Shown: positions 33,644-42,883 of the stretch, in pieces
Layout of the letters: each line of letters begins with the position of its first letter
Position numbering within the stretch: position 1 is the stretch's first letter
Assembly (NCBI RefSeq): GCF_019049245.1
Contig: NZ_JAGMUK010000028.1
Location: 156,787 to 220,786 of the forward strand
Reading direction: 5' to 3'
DNA: 64,000 nt
Source: Streptomyces sp. AC555_RSS877
Lineage (GTDB): Bacteria > Actinomycetota > Actinomycetes > Streptomycetales > Streptomycetaceae
Translations under genes and position numbers: made by a program
The notes under the pieces: model-generated
Databases searched by the model: none
What the model was told of the DNA's origin: nothing
Seen by the model: only the letters and a program-made list of their open reading frames with translations

Positions 33644-35719
33644 GTGAGTGAAACCCGCAGCAAGCCCCGCCACCGCAGGAGGAAGACCGCGCTGGCGGTC
33701 GGCGTCCCCCTGGCGCTGACCGCCGCCGGAACTCTCGCCTACGGAACGGACCTCGGCGTCTTCGGTCAGGACGTTCAGAGGACGGCCTCCGCCGCCGCGG
33801 CCCCCGCCTGGGCGACCGCCACCGCCGACGGCTTCGCCTCCGTCAACGCCCTGGGACAGAACGGCACGTACGGCGGCCGGGACGGCAGGACCGTCACCGT
33901 GAAGACGCTCGCGGACCTGGAGAAGTACGCGACCGCCGCCGAGCCGTACGTCATCGTCGTGGCCGCCACCATCAACATGAACCCGGTCGGCAAGGAGATC
34001 AAGGTCGCCTCCGACAAGACGATCGTCGGCGCGGGGACCTCCGGGCACATCGTCGGCGGCGGGTTCTTCCTCGGCACCGGCGTCCACAACGTGATCATCC
34101 GGAACCTCACCATCCGGGACGCGTACCAGGGCGTCTGGAACGACAAGGACCACGACTTCGACGCCATCCAGATGGACGGCGCCCACCACGTCTGGATCGA
34201 CCACAACGACCTGCGGAACATGGCCGACGGGCTGATCGACGTCCGCAAGGACACCACGAACGTGACCGTGTCCTGGAACAAGCTCAGCCAGGACAACAAG
34301 GCCTTCGGCATCGGCTGGACCGAGAACGTCGTCACCGACATCACGATCCACCACAACTGGATCCGCGAGACCGAGCAGCGCAACCCGTCGACCGACAACG
34401 CGGCCCACGCGCATCTCTACAACAACTTCCTGGAGGACGTCGCCGGCACCGGCATCAACTCCTCCTACGGCAACTACTCGCGCGGCGCGACCAAGATGGT
34501 CCTGGAGAACTCCTACTTCCAGGGCATGAAGAACCCCGTCATCAAGGACAGCACCGCGAGCATCGTCCAGAAGGGCAACACGTTCGTCGGGACCAGCGGA
34601 CGCAACGAGAGCGGCGGTACCGCCTTCGACCCGAAGACGTACTACGCCTACACGCCGGACAAGACGGCGGACGTGCCCGCGCTGCTGAAGTCGGGGGTGG
34701 GCCCGAGGAGTTCGATCGGCACCTCGACGGCTGCCACGACCGCCGGCGCCGCGGCCGCCGCTGCCACCACCCTCACCGTCGCCAAGGACGGCAGCGGGCA
34801 GTACGCGACCGTGCAGGCCGCGGTGAACGCCGTACCGGCGAACAACCCCTCGCGGGTCGTCATCTCCGTGAAGCCGGGGACGTACCGCGAGCTCGTCAAG
34901 GTCCCCGCCAACAAGCCGCACGTCACCATCCAGGGCACGGGCGGCAGCCGCAAGGACACGGTGATCGTCTACAACAACGCGTCGGGCACCCCCAAGCCCG
35001 GCGGGGGCACGTACGGCACCGGGGGCAGCGCCACGGTGGCCGTCGAGGCGGACGACTTCCAGGCCCGCAACCTGACCATCTCCAACGACTTCGACGAGGC
35101 CGCCAACCAGTCCCTCTCCGGCCACCAGGCCGTCGCCCTGCGCACCGCGGCCGACAAGGTCTTCCTGGACTCCGTCATCGTCAGCGGCGACCAGGACACC
35201 CTGCTGGTGGACACCGCGGCGAAGGACAAGCTGGGTCGCGTCTACATGGCGAACTCCTACGTCATCGGCAACGTCGACTTTATCTTCGGCCGGGCGACCG
35301 CGGTGATCGACCGGTCGGTCATCACCCTCAAGAAGCGCTGGAACGGCACCTCGGCCGGTTACGTCACCGCCCCGAGCACGGTGGCGGGCCGCAAGGGCAT
35401 CCTGATCGCCAACTCCACCGTCAACGGCGACGTCTCCGACCGCACCTTCTACCTCGGCCGCCCCTGGCACGCCGGCGGCGACGCCGCCCTCGACCCGCAG
35501 ACCACGGTCCGCAACACCAGCCTCAGCGCCGCGATCCGGACCACCCCCTGGACCGACATGAGCGGCTTCTCGTGGAAGGACGACCGCTTCGCCGAGTACA
35601 AGAACACCGGGGCGGGCGCGGGCGCCGCGAGCACCGACCGCCCCCTGCTGACCGACGCGCAGGCCGCGGGCCAGGAGGTCGCGGACTGGCTGGGCGACTG
35701 GACGCCTTCGGCCTCCTGA
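33644..35719 (+). CDS. Secreted bifunctional pectate lyase-pectinesterase
   Basis: This protein of about 691 residues has a basic N-terminus and an Ala-rich signal (ALAVGVPLALTAAGTLAYG). Residues about 50-350 are a right-handed beta-helix of pectate lyase family PL1, with VWIDHNDL, the Ca-binding DGLIDVRKDTTNVTVSWN, and NPSTDNAAHAHLYNN. An Ala/Thr linker at about 365-380 joins a CE8 pectin methylesterase domain with the catalytic GDQDTLLV and GNVDFIFGRATAV motifs and the YLGRPWH segment. The fusion would demethylate and cleave pectin outside the cell, suiting a plant-litter or plant-associated life. The start GTG is uncertain. Confidence 0.9.
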   Translation: MSETRSKPRHRRRKTALAVGVPLALTAAGTLAYGTDLGVFGQDVQRTASAAAAPAWATATADGFASVNALGQNGTYGGRDGRTVTVKTLADLEKYATAAEPYVIVVAATINMNPVGKEIKVASDKTIVGAGTSGHIVGGGFFLGTGVHNVIIRNLTIRDAYQGVWNDKDHDFDAIQMDGAHHVWIDHNDLRNMADGLIDVRKDTTNVTVSWNKLSQDNKAFGIGWTENVVTDITIHHNWIRETEQRNPSTDNAAHAHLYNNFLEDVAGTGINSSYGNYSRGATKMVLENSYFQGMKNPVIKDSTASIVQKGNTFVGTSGRNESGGTAFDPKTYYAYTPDKTADVPALLKSGVGPRSSIGTSTAATTAGAAAAAATTLTVAKDGSGQYATVQAAVNAVPANNPSRVVISVKPGTYRELVKVPANKPHVTIQGTGGSRKDTVIVYNNASGTPKPGGGTYGTGGSATVAVEADDFQARNLTISNDFDEAANQSLSGHQAVALRTAADKVFLDSVIVSGDQDTLLVDTAAKDKLGRVYMANSYVIGNVDFIFGRATAVIDRSVITLKKRWNGTSAGYVTAPSTVAGRKGILIANSTVNGDVSDRTFYLGRPWHAGGDAALDPQTTVRNTSLSAAIRTTPWTDMSGFSWKDDRFAEYKNTGAGAGAASTDRPLLTDAQAAGQEVADWLGDWTPSAS

Positions 35720-36110
35720 CGTCCCCTGCCCTCCTCGCCCCCTGCCTCAGCGGGGGTGGGGAGGGCCGCGGTGCCAGTCGACCATGCCGTCATGGGGGTG
35801 GGACGGCGGGGTATGGTCCGAAGGAGACGGAATCGCCGCCGTCGTGGACGTGGGGGTTGTCATCTGCCCGCTACACGGGCTGCCCCTGTGAGGACGGGCG
35901 ACGTGCTGTGGAGGAGCGGGCCGGGGTGGACTCACTCGGAAACGGGAAGACGGTCCGTGACCGGTGTGAGCACCACATACGGAGAGTTTTCGTCCAGTCC
36001 ACCGTATTCCGTGTGCGTTGACACGGGCAGATGCCGGACGTTGACTGGCGGCACGGCTCGCAGCCATGCCGCTCCGGAACATCCGGCACGACGAACAGGA
36101 AGCGGCACCG
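35720..36110. other. Intergenic region of 391 bp, no supported gene
   Basis: No convincing gene is visible between the pectinase fusion and the next plus-strand gene. A 38-codon minus-strand frame (about 35750-35860, start MTTPTSTTAAIP) lacks a good ribosome-binding site. Two TTGACA/TTGACT-like boxes (about 36020-36045) could belong to the promoter of the gene at 36111. Confidence 0.6.
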
Positions 36111-36458
36111 ATGATGTACGACCAGACACGCGCCCAGCAGCCCGCGGACCGCACCTCGGGCCGTTCCGAGCGGCGTACCCAGGGCCCGGAACCGCTGGTC
36201 CCGTCGGACGAGCGGGACAGGATCGGCGTGCGCCTCGGACACGCCGTCAACGCTTTCGCCGACGCCCCGCGGGATTCGCTGGAGGAGGCCGAGGGCGCCT
36301 TCGACGAGGCCGCCGCGCAGATCGTCAGCGCTCTCGCCGAACAGCGGCGTCTCCTTCGCGAGGGCTGGGAGGGCCGGGACCCCGAGACGGACTCCACCGA
36401 ACTCCGCCTCGCGCTGAGGCAGTACCGGGAGATCACCCAGCGGCTGCTGCGCCTCTAG
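36111..36458 (+). CDS. Small cytoplasmic protein of unknown function
   Basis: This 115-residue hydrophilic protein has a disordered Gln/Arg-rich start followed by three predicted helices with many Glu, Ala and Arg residues (DSLEEAEGAFDEAAAQIVSALAEQRRLL, LRLALRQYREITQRLLRL). It could be a small helical bundle or adaptor. AGGAAG lies upstream of tandem ATG codons. No family is recognised and there is no clear link to the neighbours. Confidence 0.6.
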   Translation: MMYDQTRAQQPADRTSGRSERRTQGPEPLVPSDERDRIGVRLGHAVNAFADAPRDSLEEAEGAFDEAAAQIVSALAEQRRLLREGWEGRDPETDSTELRLALRQYREITQRLLRL

Positions 36459-36513
36459 CCGCGCCTCTGGCTGCGACGCCGCTGCGGGTGACGACCTGTT
36501 CGAGCAGGGGCGT

Positions 36514-37116
36514 TCAGTCCGTCGTTTCGCGGCCGGTGCGGCGCGCGTAGGCGCGGGCCGCGCGGGCTCGGTCCCCGCAGCGGGTCGAGCACCAGTGGCG
36601 GCGACCGTGTTTGAGCAGGTAGCGGCTGCAGGGTGGGGAGCCGCAGGCGGTGAGGCGTTCGGCGTCGGGGCCGGTGAGCAGGTCTGCCGTGTTGGCGGCG
36701 AGGGTCGCCAGGGCGTGGTCGACGATCTGCGTGGTGGGGTGCGGGGCGGCGCGGTAGGGGCCGTTCTTCTCGTCCCAGTGCAGCAGGGCCGCCGTGGGCA
36801 CCCGGGTCAGCGCGTCGTTGACGGCGGCGAGTGCCGCGGGCAGGGCGGGGAGCCCGGCGACCCGGGACGCGAGCAGCGCCCGGATGTTTTCGCGCAGAGA
36901 GCGCAGTTGTGCCGCGCACATCTCCCGCAGTCCGGCGTCCGCCGGGGCGAGGCCGCGTTCGACCAGCCACTGTTGGGCGGCGGCGGGGGTGCCGAGGAGG
37001 TCGAGGAACTGGCCGCCGGGCAGCGCGATGGCGGTGTTGGCGAAGTCGAGGGCGAGGTACTGCTCCGCGCCCGGCGCGGGCGGCGGTACGGGCTCGGCGG
37101 TCACGGTCTCCTGCAT
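36514..37116 (-). CDS. CGNR zinc-finger (ABATE-domain) regulator
   Basis: This 200-residue protein has an ABATE domain (LALDFANTAIALPGGQFLDLLG at the front) and a C-terminal CGNR-type zinc finger (TACGSPPCSRYLLKHGRRHWCSTRCGDRARAARAYARR) with four Cys ligands. Proteins of this type are stress-linked transcription regulators in actinobacteria. It is divergent from the metallo-hydrolase gene, and the 91 bp between them contain a perfect 12-bp inverted repeat, the likely operator. Its ATG could be 37116 or 37125. Confidence 0.8.
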   Translation of the reverse strand: MQETVTAEPVPPPAPGAEQYLALDFANTAIALPGGQFLDLLGTPAAAQQWLVERGLAPADAGLREMCAAQLRSLRENIRALLASRVAGLPALPAALAAVNDALTRVPTAALLHWDEKNGPYRAAPHPTTQIVDHALATLAANTADLLTGPDAERLTACGSPPCSRYLLKHGRRHWCSTRCGDRARAARAYARRTGRETTD

Positions 37117-37139
37117 GGATCTCATGGTACGGCTTGCGG

Positions 37140-37176
37140 CTATCCGTGAGACAGGACTACCGTCTCTCACGGATAG
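37140..37176. promoter_or_regulatory. Perfect 12-bp inverted repeat between divergent genes
   Basis: CTATCCGTGAGA (37140-37151) and TCTCACGGATAG (37165-37176) face each other over a 13-base spacer, centred between the CGNR regulator and the metallo-hydrolase gene. It is probably the binding site through which the regulator controls both genes. Confidence 0.65.
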
Positions 37177-37207
37177 ACCCATTCCATCCATGAGGTGTGT
37201 TTCCTTC

Positions 37208-38002
37208 ATGACTGCTGCCCGCACGAACGACCGGCAGACCGACCAGCAGCTCCCCGTCCGCGTCCTCGGCGGCCCCACCGCCCTCTTCGAGTACGGCGGC
37301 CTGCGCTTTTTGACCGACCCCACCTTCGACGCGCCCGGCGACTACCCGGAGGCCGGCCGTCCGCTCCTGACCAAGACCGCGCCCTCGGCCGTCGCCCCCG
37401 GCGATCTCGGCCGGGTCGACGTGGTCCTGCTCTCGCACGACGAGCACGCCGACAACCTCGACCGCTCCGGCCGGGCCCTGCTCGCCGACGTCCCGCTCAC
37501 CCTCACCACGCCCGCCGGCGGACAGCGCCTGGGCGGCAGCGCCAAGGGACTTGAGGACTGGGAGTCCGTCGAGCTGGACCGCCCGGGCGGCGGCACGGTC
37601 ACGGTGACCGGCGTGCCCGCGATCCACGGGCCCGGGACGCACGAGGAGGTCGTACCGCTCACCGGACAGGTGGTCGGCTTCGTCCTGACCGGTGCGGACC
37701 TGCCCACCGTCTACGTCAGCGGCGACAACGCCTCGCTCGACGCGGTCCGGCGGATCGCCGAGCGCTTCGGCCCGGTCGGCACCGCCGTCCTGTTCGCCGG
37801 GGCGCCACGCTTCCCGGTGCTGTTCGACGGCGAACCGCTCGTCCTGGACAGCGCCCAGGCGGCCGAGGCGGCGCGGATCCTCGACGCGCGCCGGGTGGTT
37901 CCCGTGCACTGCGACAGCTGGGCCCACTTCACCGAGAGCCGCGAGGACGTCGTGAAGGCGTTCACCACCGCCGGGCTGGCCGACCGCCTCCAGCTGGACT
38001 GA
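37208..38002 (+). CDS. UlaG-like metallo-beta-lactamase-fold hydrolase
   Basis: This 264-residue protein has the metal-binding run LLSHDEHADNLD, an HGPGTHEE loop, VYVSGDNASLDAV and the late VPVHCDSWAHFTES. The H-D-E-H-A-D spacing is that of the UlaG/RNase Z-like branch of the metallo-beta-lactamase fold, which acts on phosphodiesters or lactones. Its stop codon TGA (38000-38002) is the target duplication of a MITE-like element that starts on the next base. It is likely controlled by the divergent CGNR regulator. Confidence 0.82.
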   Translation: MTAARTNDRQTDQQLPVRVLGGPTALFEYGGLRFLTDPTFDAPGDYPEAGRPLLTKTAPSAVAPGDLGRVDVVLLSHDEHADNLDRSGRALLADVPLTLTTPAGGQRLGGSAKGLEDWESVELDRPGGGTVTVTGVPAIHGPGTHEEVVPLTGQVVGFVLTGADLPTVYVSGDNASLDAVRRIAERFGPVGTAVLFAGAPRFPVLFDGEPLVLDSAQAAEAARILDARRVVPVHCDSWAHFTESREDVVKAFTTAGLADRLQLD

Positions 38003-38200
38003 CGGGTCCTTTCACTATGAGCGTCCGATCAGGTCGCGTGGTCTGGTGCCGTGCATCGCAAGGCGCCGGAGCGGCCGCGATGAGGGTCCCCCCACGCGAG
38101 GTTGTTCGAGCGTGGGGGAGGAGCCACGTGGGCGTTTCGGCAACGCGGCGAGGTGCGGTGCCAGGCCGCGCGACCCGCACGGGCAGAGTGAAAGGACCCC
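38003..38200. mobile_element. MITE-like element, family A, copy 2 (198 bp)
   Basis: It has the same ends and interior as the copy at 14275-14471. It is flanked by TGA at 38000-38002 and 38201-38203, a TNA target duplication that reproduces the stop codon of the upstream gene. The two copies differ by about one substitution and a one-base length change in a C-run, so the transposition was recent. There is no transposase; the TNA target resembles that of some IS5-family elements (inference). Confidence 0.88.
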
Positions 38201-38750
38201 TGAGGCGGGAAGCAGCCGACACGCGTCGTCCGGCACCGGTCCCTCCCCTCGTGGGGACCGGTGCCGAACCCTGCGGACGGCGTCGATCCACGCCGTGTCG
38301 GCGTGGATCGTGGAAAGGCCGGGCCCGTGGCCGGTGTGCGCGCGGTCCGGATGGGACCGGCTCCACGGGGCTCTGGAGCTCATGGGAGGAGACCGACGCG
38401 CCGTGTCGTGATTCCGGCGCAAGTTGACCGAGAACGTACGGCGCCATGAAGGGTCTCTCCGAGCGCTGAGCTGGTGGCCTGTCTGGACGACGTCCGCTTG
38501 CTGCGCTGTTGCGTCGTGATCCTGCCAGCAGGGGGCGCCGCTGGGGAGGTTCCGGTTCCCGTCCGGATCCTTAACCGCAGGTCAGCCGTATAAAATGGGT
38601 TTTCCGGTCCGGACGGTCCAGTGGCTTGGACGGACCGGTGCCACGGGAGGGTCGGGTGGTCCGAGCGGGCCGAGCGGTCCAGTGGTCCGGACGGACCGGT
38701 GGCTCGAACAGCCCGGTGGTACGGATGTCCCGACGCGAAGGAAGTAAGGG
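38201..38750. other. Intergenic region of 550 bp upstream of the nSTAND gene
   Basis: No gene is supported. The region has an isolated AT-rich TATAAAAT (38589-38596), a possible -10 region. It is followed by two 27-bp direct repeats at 38614-38640 and 38675-38701 (24 of 27 identical, period 61). Each begins CGGTCCAGTGG and ends GGACGGACCGGTG, and each has internal dyad symmetry. It looks like the control region of the following gene. Confidence 0.65.
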
Positions 38751-41700
38751 GTGGACGCCTTGAGTTCCGACTCAGGGGCACGTACGGCCTTCGCGGAACG
38801 CCTCGCGCTGTTGTACCGGGAGGCCGGCAACCCTCCCCTCAAGAGCGTGTCCGAAGCGGTCGTACGACTCCATCGGGTCGACGAGCGCGGGCGGGCCGTA
38901 CGGGTGTCCGCCCAGCGGATCAGCGACTGGCGGCGGGCCAAGAACGTGCCCGCCCAGTTCGCCGCCCTCTCCGCCGTACTGCAGGTCCTGATTCCCCACG
39001 CCCGCCGCGAGCGGCCCGCGCCGGTGGCGCCCGGGCTGTACGACCTGGCCCAGTGGCAGCGGCTGTGGGAGCGGGCGGTGGCAGATCCGGCCGGAGAGCG
39101 CCCCGCCGCCGCTCCGGAGAAGGAGGAGGAACAGCGGGCCGGCGTCTGCCCCTACCGCGGGCTCGCCTCCTACCGGCAGCAGGACGCCCGGTGGTTCTTC
39201 GGCCGGGAGCGGAGCACCGAGGCCCTGGTCTTCCAGCTGCGTGCGGCGGAGGAAACGGGCGGCCTGGTGATGCTCGTCGGCGCCTCGGGGGCCGGAAAGT
39301 CCTCCCTGCTGAACGCCGGCCTGGTGCCGGCGCTGGAGCGCGGCGCGCTGGGCGACGAGAGCGACGCCCCGGCGCGGGAGGTGCTCCAGCTCGTGCCGGG
39401 CGCCGATCCGCTCGCGGAGCTGACCGGACGGATACCCCGACTCGCGCAGCTCACGGCCGCCGTGGAGGATCCCGACGCCGTACGGGACGCCGTGACCGCG
39501 TGGGCGACGCAGCGCGGGAACACCGCCGCTCCGGTCGTCATCATCGACCAGTTCGAGGAAACGTTCACCCTCTGCTCCGACGAGGCGGACCGGCGTACGT
39601 TCATCCGGTTCCTGCACGCCGCGTGCACGCCCGCCGGCCCGGGCGGGCAGGCCCCCGTGCTCGTGGTCCTCGGCATCCGGGCCGACTTCTACGAGCAGTG
39701 CCTCGGGTATCCCGAACTGGCCGACGCGCTCCAGCACCGGCACATGGTGCTCGGGCCGCTGACCACCGCGGAGTTGCGGGAGGCGGTGACCGGGCCCGCC
39801 AAGGCTGTCGGGCTGGAGATGGAGCCGGGCCTGGCGGAGCTGATCGTGCGGGAGGTGAGCGCCGACGGGCCGCGCGGGGCGCACGACGCGGGAGTGCTGC
39901 CGCTGCTGTCGCACGCCCTGCTCGCCACCTGGCAGCGCCGGAAGGGGGGCCGCCTGACGCTGGCCGGGTACCGAGCGGCGGGCGGCATGCAGGGGGCGGT
40001 GGCGGCGACCGCCGAGCAGGCCTGGTCCGGGCTCGACCCGGCCGCCCGCACGGCCGCGCGACTGCTGCTGCTGCGGCTGGTCCGGCTGGGCGAGGACACC
40101 CACGCGACCCGTCGGCGCGGGACGCGACGGCAGTTGGCGGAGGAGTCGAGGGACCCGGGCAAGACGGAGGAGTCCCTGGAGGCGCTGGTGCGCGCCCGGC
40201 TGGTGACGCTCGACGCGGAGACCGTGGAGATCACCCACGAGGCGCTGCTGACCGCCTGGCCCCGGCTGCGCGACTGGATCGACGAGGGCCGCGGCGACCA
40301 TCTGCTGCGCCAGCGCCTCGAGGAGGACGGCCGCGCCTGGGAGGGCTCCCACCGCGACACGTCCCTCCTCTACCGGGGTTCGCGGCTGGAGCAGGCCCAC
40401 AGCTGGGCGAAGTCCGCCGGCGAGACCTTCCTGACCCGCAGCGCGGTGGACTTCCTGGCCGCCTCGGTCAGGTTGCGCAGGCGCACGGTCTGGATCAGCC
40501 GCGGCGCGGTGTCGGCGCTGGTCGTGCTGTCCATGGTGGCCGTCGGCGCGGCGGTGATGGCGTGGCAGCAGCGCAACGACGCGGTGTTCGAGCAGGTGGT
40601 CGCCGAAGCGGACCGCGTCCTGTACACGGACCCGTCGCTGTCCGCCCAGCTCGACCTGGTGGCCCACGAACTGCGGCCGGGCGACGAGGGGACGAACAAC
40701 CGGCTGCTCTCGATCGTGAACGCGCCGCTCGCCACCCCGCTGCTCGGCCACACCGGCGCCGTCTACCTCACCTCGTTCAGCCCGGACGGGCGCACCCTGG
40801 CCACCGCCAGCTACGACCGGACCGTACGCCTGTGGAACGTGCAGGACCCGACGCGCCCGACACCCCTGGGCAAGCCCCTCACCGGGCACAAGAGCTGGGT
40901 GAGCAGCGCGGTCTTCGGCCCGGACGGCCACACGCTGGCCAGCGCCTCGGACGACGGCACGATCCGGCTGTGGGACGTACGGGACCCGAGCCGCCCCAGT
41001 CCCCTGGGCAAGCCGTTGACCGGCCATGACGGCACGATCTACCTGGTCGCCTTCAGCCCGGACGGGCAAACCCTGACCTCGGTCGGCGAGGACCGGACCG
41101 TACGGCTGTGGGACGTGGCCGACCCGGGCCGGCCGAAGCCGCTCGACGTCCTGACCGGCCACTCCGCCGCCGTACGCTCGGTGGCGTACAGCCCGGACGG
41201 GCGGACGCTGGCGACCGGGGCCGACGACGACACGGTCCGGCTGTGGGACGTGGCCGACCCCCGGCACGCACGCGCGCTCGCCCCGCCGCTCACCGGCCAC
41301 ACCGATCTCGTGCACTCCGTGGCGTTCAGCCCCGACGGCCGCACGCTGGCCAGCGGCAGCGCGGACAGCACCGTACGGCTGTGGGACGTGGCCGACCCCC
41401 GGCACGCACAGGCGCTGGGCTCGCCGCTCACCGGCCACACCGGTCCCATCTGGTCGGTGGCCTTCAGCCCCGAGGGCTCCATGCTCGCGGCCGCCAGCGC
41501 GGACAGCACGGCGATCCTGTGGAACGTCAGCGATCCGGCCTACCCCTCGCAGGTCGGCGAGCCGCTCGCCGGGAGCAGCGGCGAGATGTACGCCCTGGGC
41601 TTCAGCCCCGACGGCCGCACCCTGGCCACCGGGAGCGGCGACAGCAAGGTCCGGCTGTGGTCGATACCGACGTCGGACATGGTCGGCCGCAGCGGGGCGT

Positions 41701-42713
41701 TCCGCCCGGACGGCCGGGTGCTGGCCACGGCCGGGCGCGACGGCAGGGTCCGGCTGTGGAACGTGGAGACTCCGGGCCGGCCGGTGTCGCTGAGCGAACC
41801 GTTCCTGGCCGGGGACGGCGGCCAGCGCTCGCTGGCGTTCTCCCCCGACGGCAACAGCCTCGCGGTGCTCACCGGGAACCGGTCGGTGCGCCTGTGGAAC
41901 GTCACCGACCCGGCCCGGCCCGTCCCCCACGGGCCGCCGGTCACCCTGCGGACCCGGTACATGGGCCCGGACGCGCTGGCGTACAGCCCGGACGGGCGCA
42001 CCCTGGCCACCCCCTACGACGACCGCACCGTCCAGTTGTGGAACGTCAGCGACCCGTCGCGTGTCGTTCCGCTCGGCAAGCCGCTCACCGGCCACAAGGG
42101 CTACGTCCTGTCCCTGGTCTTCAGCCCGGACGGCCGCACCCTCACCAGCGGCAGTGCGGACGGCACCATCCGGCTCTGGAACGTGACCGCCCCTCGCCGC
42201 GCGAAGGCCCTCGGCACACCGCTCACCGGCCACCGCGGGCCCGTCAACGTGCTCGCCTTCAGTCCGGACGGCCGGACGCTGGCCAGCGGCAGCGACGACG
42301 ACTCGGTCCGGCTCTGGAACGTCACCGCCCCCTCCGCAGTAGCACCTCAGGGCTCGCCCCTCACGGGCCACACCGAGGCGGTCGTGTCGCTGACCTTCAA
42401 CCAGGACGGCGACACCCTGGCGAGCGGCGGCAACGACAACACGGTCCGGCTCTGGGACGTCGGCGACCCCGCCCACGCGTCTCCCATCGGCCAGTCGATG
42501 AGCCCCAACGCCAAGACCGGCAACTTCCTGTCCTTCAGCCCCAAGAGCCACATGCTCGGCGTGTCCAGCGGCACCGACACCGTCCGGCTGTGGAACCTCG
42601 ACGTCGACGACGCGATCAGCCACATCTGCTCGACCACCCGGGGCGTTCTCACGCCGGAGAAGTGGCACGAGTACCTGCCGCGTCTGTCGTACGAGCCCCC
42701 GTGCGACCAGTGA
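38751..42713 (+). CDS. nSTAND1 NTPase with 14 WD40 repeats
   Basis: This is a 1320-residue protein. Residues about 1-90 form a helical, XRE-like module (FAERLALLYREAGNP, ISDWRRAKNVPAQFAAL). Residues 125-500 are an nSTAND1 ATPase with CPYRGLASY, the P-loop GASGAGKSSLL and Walker B VVIIDQFEE. A membrane helix (AVSALVVLSMVAVGAAVMAW) follows at about 590, then 14 WD40 repeats (GH...FSPDGRTLAS...VRLWDV) that would build two seven-bladed propellers. The start is GTG. STAND proteins oligomerise on sensing a ligand; here the propellers are the likely sensor outside or at the membrane. The effector is unclear. Confidence 0.88.
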   Translation: MDALSSDSGARTAFAERLALLYREAGNPPLKSVSEAVVRLHRVDERGRAVRVSAQRISDWRRAKNVPAQFAALSAVLQVLIPHARRERPAPVAPGLYDLAQWQRLWERAVADPAGERPAAAPEKEEEQRAGVCPYRGLASYRQQDARWFFGRERSTEALVFQLRAAEETGGLVMLVGASGAGKSSLLNAGLVPALERGALGDESDAPAREVLQLVPGADPLAELTGRIPRLAQLTAAVEDPDAVRDAVTAWATQRGNTAAPVVIIDQFEETFTLCSDEADRRTFIRFLHAACTPAGPGGQAPVLVVLGIRADFYEQCLGYPELADALQHRHMVLGPLTTAELREAVTGPAKAVGLEMEPGLAELIVREVSADGPRGAHDAGVLPLLSHALLATWQRRKGGRLTLAGYRAAGGMQGAVAATAEQAWSGLDPAARTAARLLLLRLVRLGEDTHATRRRGTRRQLAEESRDPGKTEESLEALVRARLVTLDAETVEITHEALLTAWPRLRDWIDEGRGDHLLRQRLEEDGRAWEGSHRDTSLLYRGSRLEQAHSWAKSAGETFLTRSAVDFLAASVRLRRRTVWISRGAVSALVVLSMVAVGAAVMAWQQRNDAVFEQVVAEADRVLYTDPSLSAQLDLVAHELRPGDEGTNNRLLSIVNAPLATPLLGHTGAVYLTSFSPDGRTLATASYDRTVRLWNVQDPTRPTPLGKPLTGHKSWVSSAVFGPDGHTLASASDDGTIRLWDVRDPSRPSPLGKPLTGHDGTIYLVAFSPDGQTLTSVGEDRTVRLWDVADPGRPKPLDVLTGHSAAVRSVAYSPDGRTLATGADDDTVRLWDVADPRHARALAPPLTGHTDLVHSVAFSPDGRTLASGSADSTVRLWDVADPRHAQALGSPLTGHTGPIWSVAFSPEGSMLAAASADSTAILWNVSDPAYPSQVGEPLAGSSGEMYALGFSPDGRTLATGSGDSKVRLWSIPTSDMVGRSGAFRPDGRVLATAGRDGRVRLWNVETPGRPVSLSEPFLAGDGGQRSLAFSPDGNSLAVLTGNRSVRLWNVTDPARPVPHGPPVTLRTRYMGPDALAYSPDGRTLATPYDDRTVQLWNVSDPSRVVPLGKPLTGHKGYVLSLVFSPDGRTLTSGSADGTIRLWNVTAPRRAKALGTPLTGHRGPVNVLAFSPDGRTLASGSDDDSVRLWNVTAPSAVAPQGSPLTGHTEAVVSLTFNQDGDTLASGGNDNTVRLWDVGDPAHASPIGQSMSPNAKTGNFLSFSPKSHMLGVSSGTDTVRLWNLDVDDAISHICSTTRGVLTPEKWHEYLPRLSYEPPCDQ

Positions 42714-42823
42714 GCGCAGCCGCCTCGGACGCCCGCCCGGCCGCGTGATCCCGCTCACAACTCCATGCGGGGGTTCATCAGTCGTCTCCCGCCGGACAAG
42801 CAGCCTTGTTACTGTGGGCCATA

Positions 42824-42863
42824 GCCCGATCGCTGGTGCATCCCCCGTCGCCAGCGGTCGGGC
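42824..42863. terminator. Bidirectional stem-loop between convergent genes
   Basis: GCCCGATCGCTGG (42824-42836) and CCAGCGGTCGGGC (42851-42863) pair over 13 positions with one G-T pair and a 14-base loop. It lies between the 3' ends of the convergent nSTAND and amidohydrolase genes, with a pyrimidine tract on the plus side. Confidence 0.7.
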
Positions 42864-42883
42864 CTTTCCGTTGCGTGCCGGAC

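Noticed and set aside
35747..36436. Minus-strand frame of 229 codons beside the pectinase gene
   Set aside because: It overlaps the better-supported plus-strand gene at 36111 and has shadow-like composition; only a 38-codon tail is outside it and lacks a ribosome-binding site.
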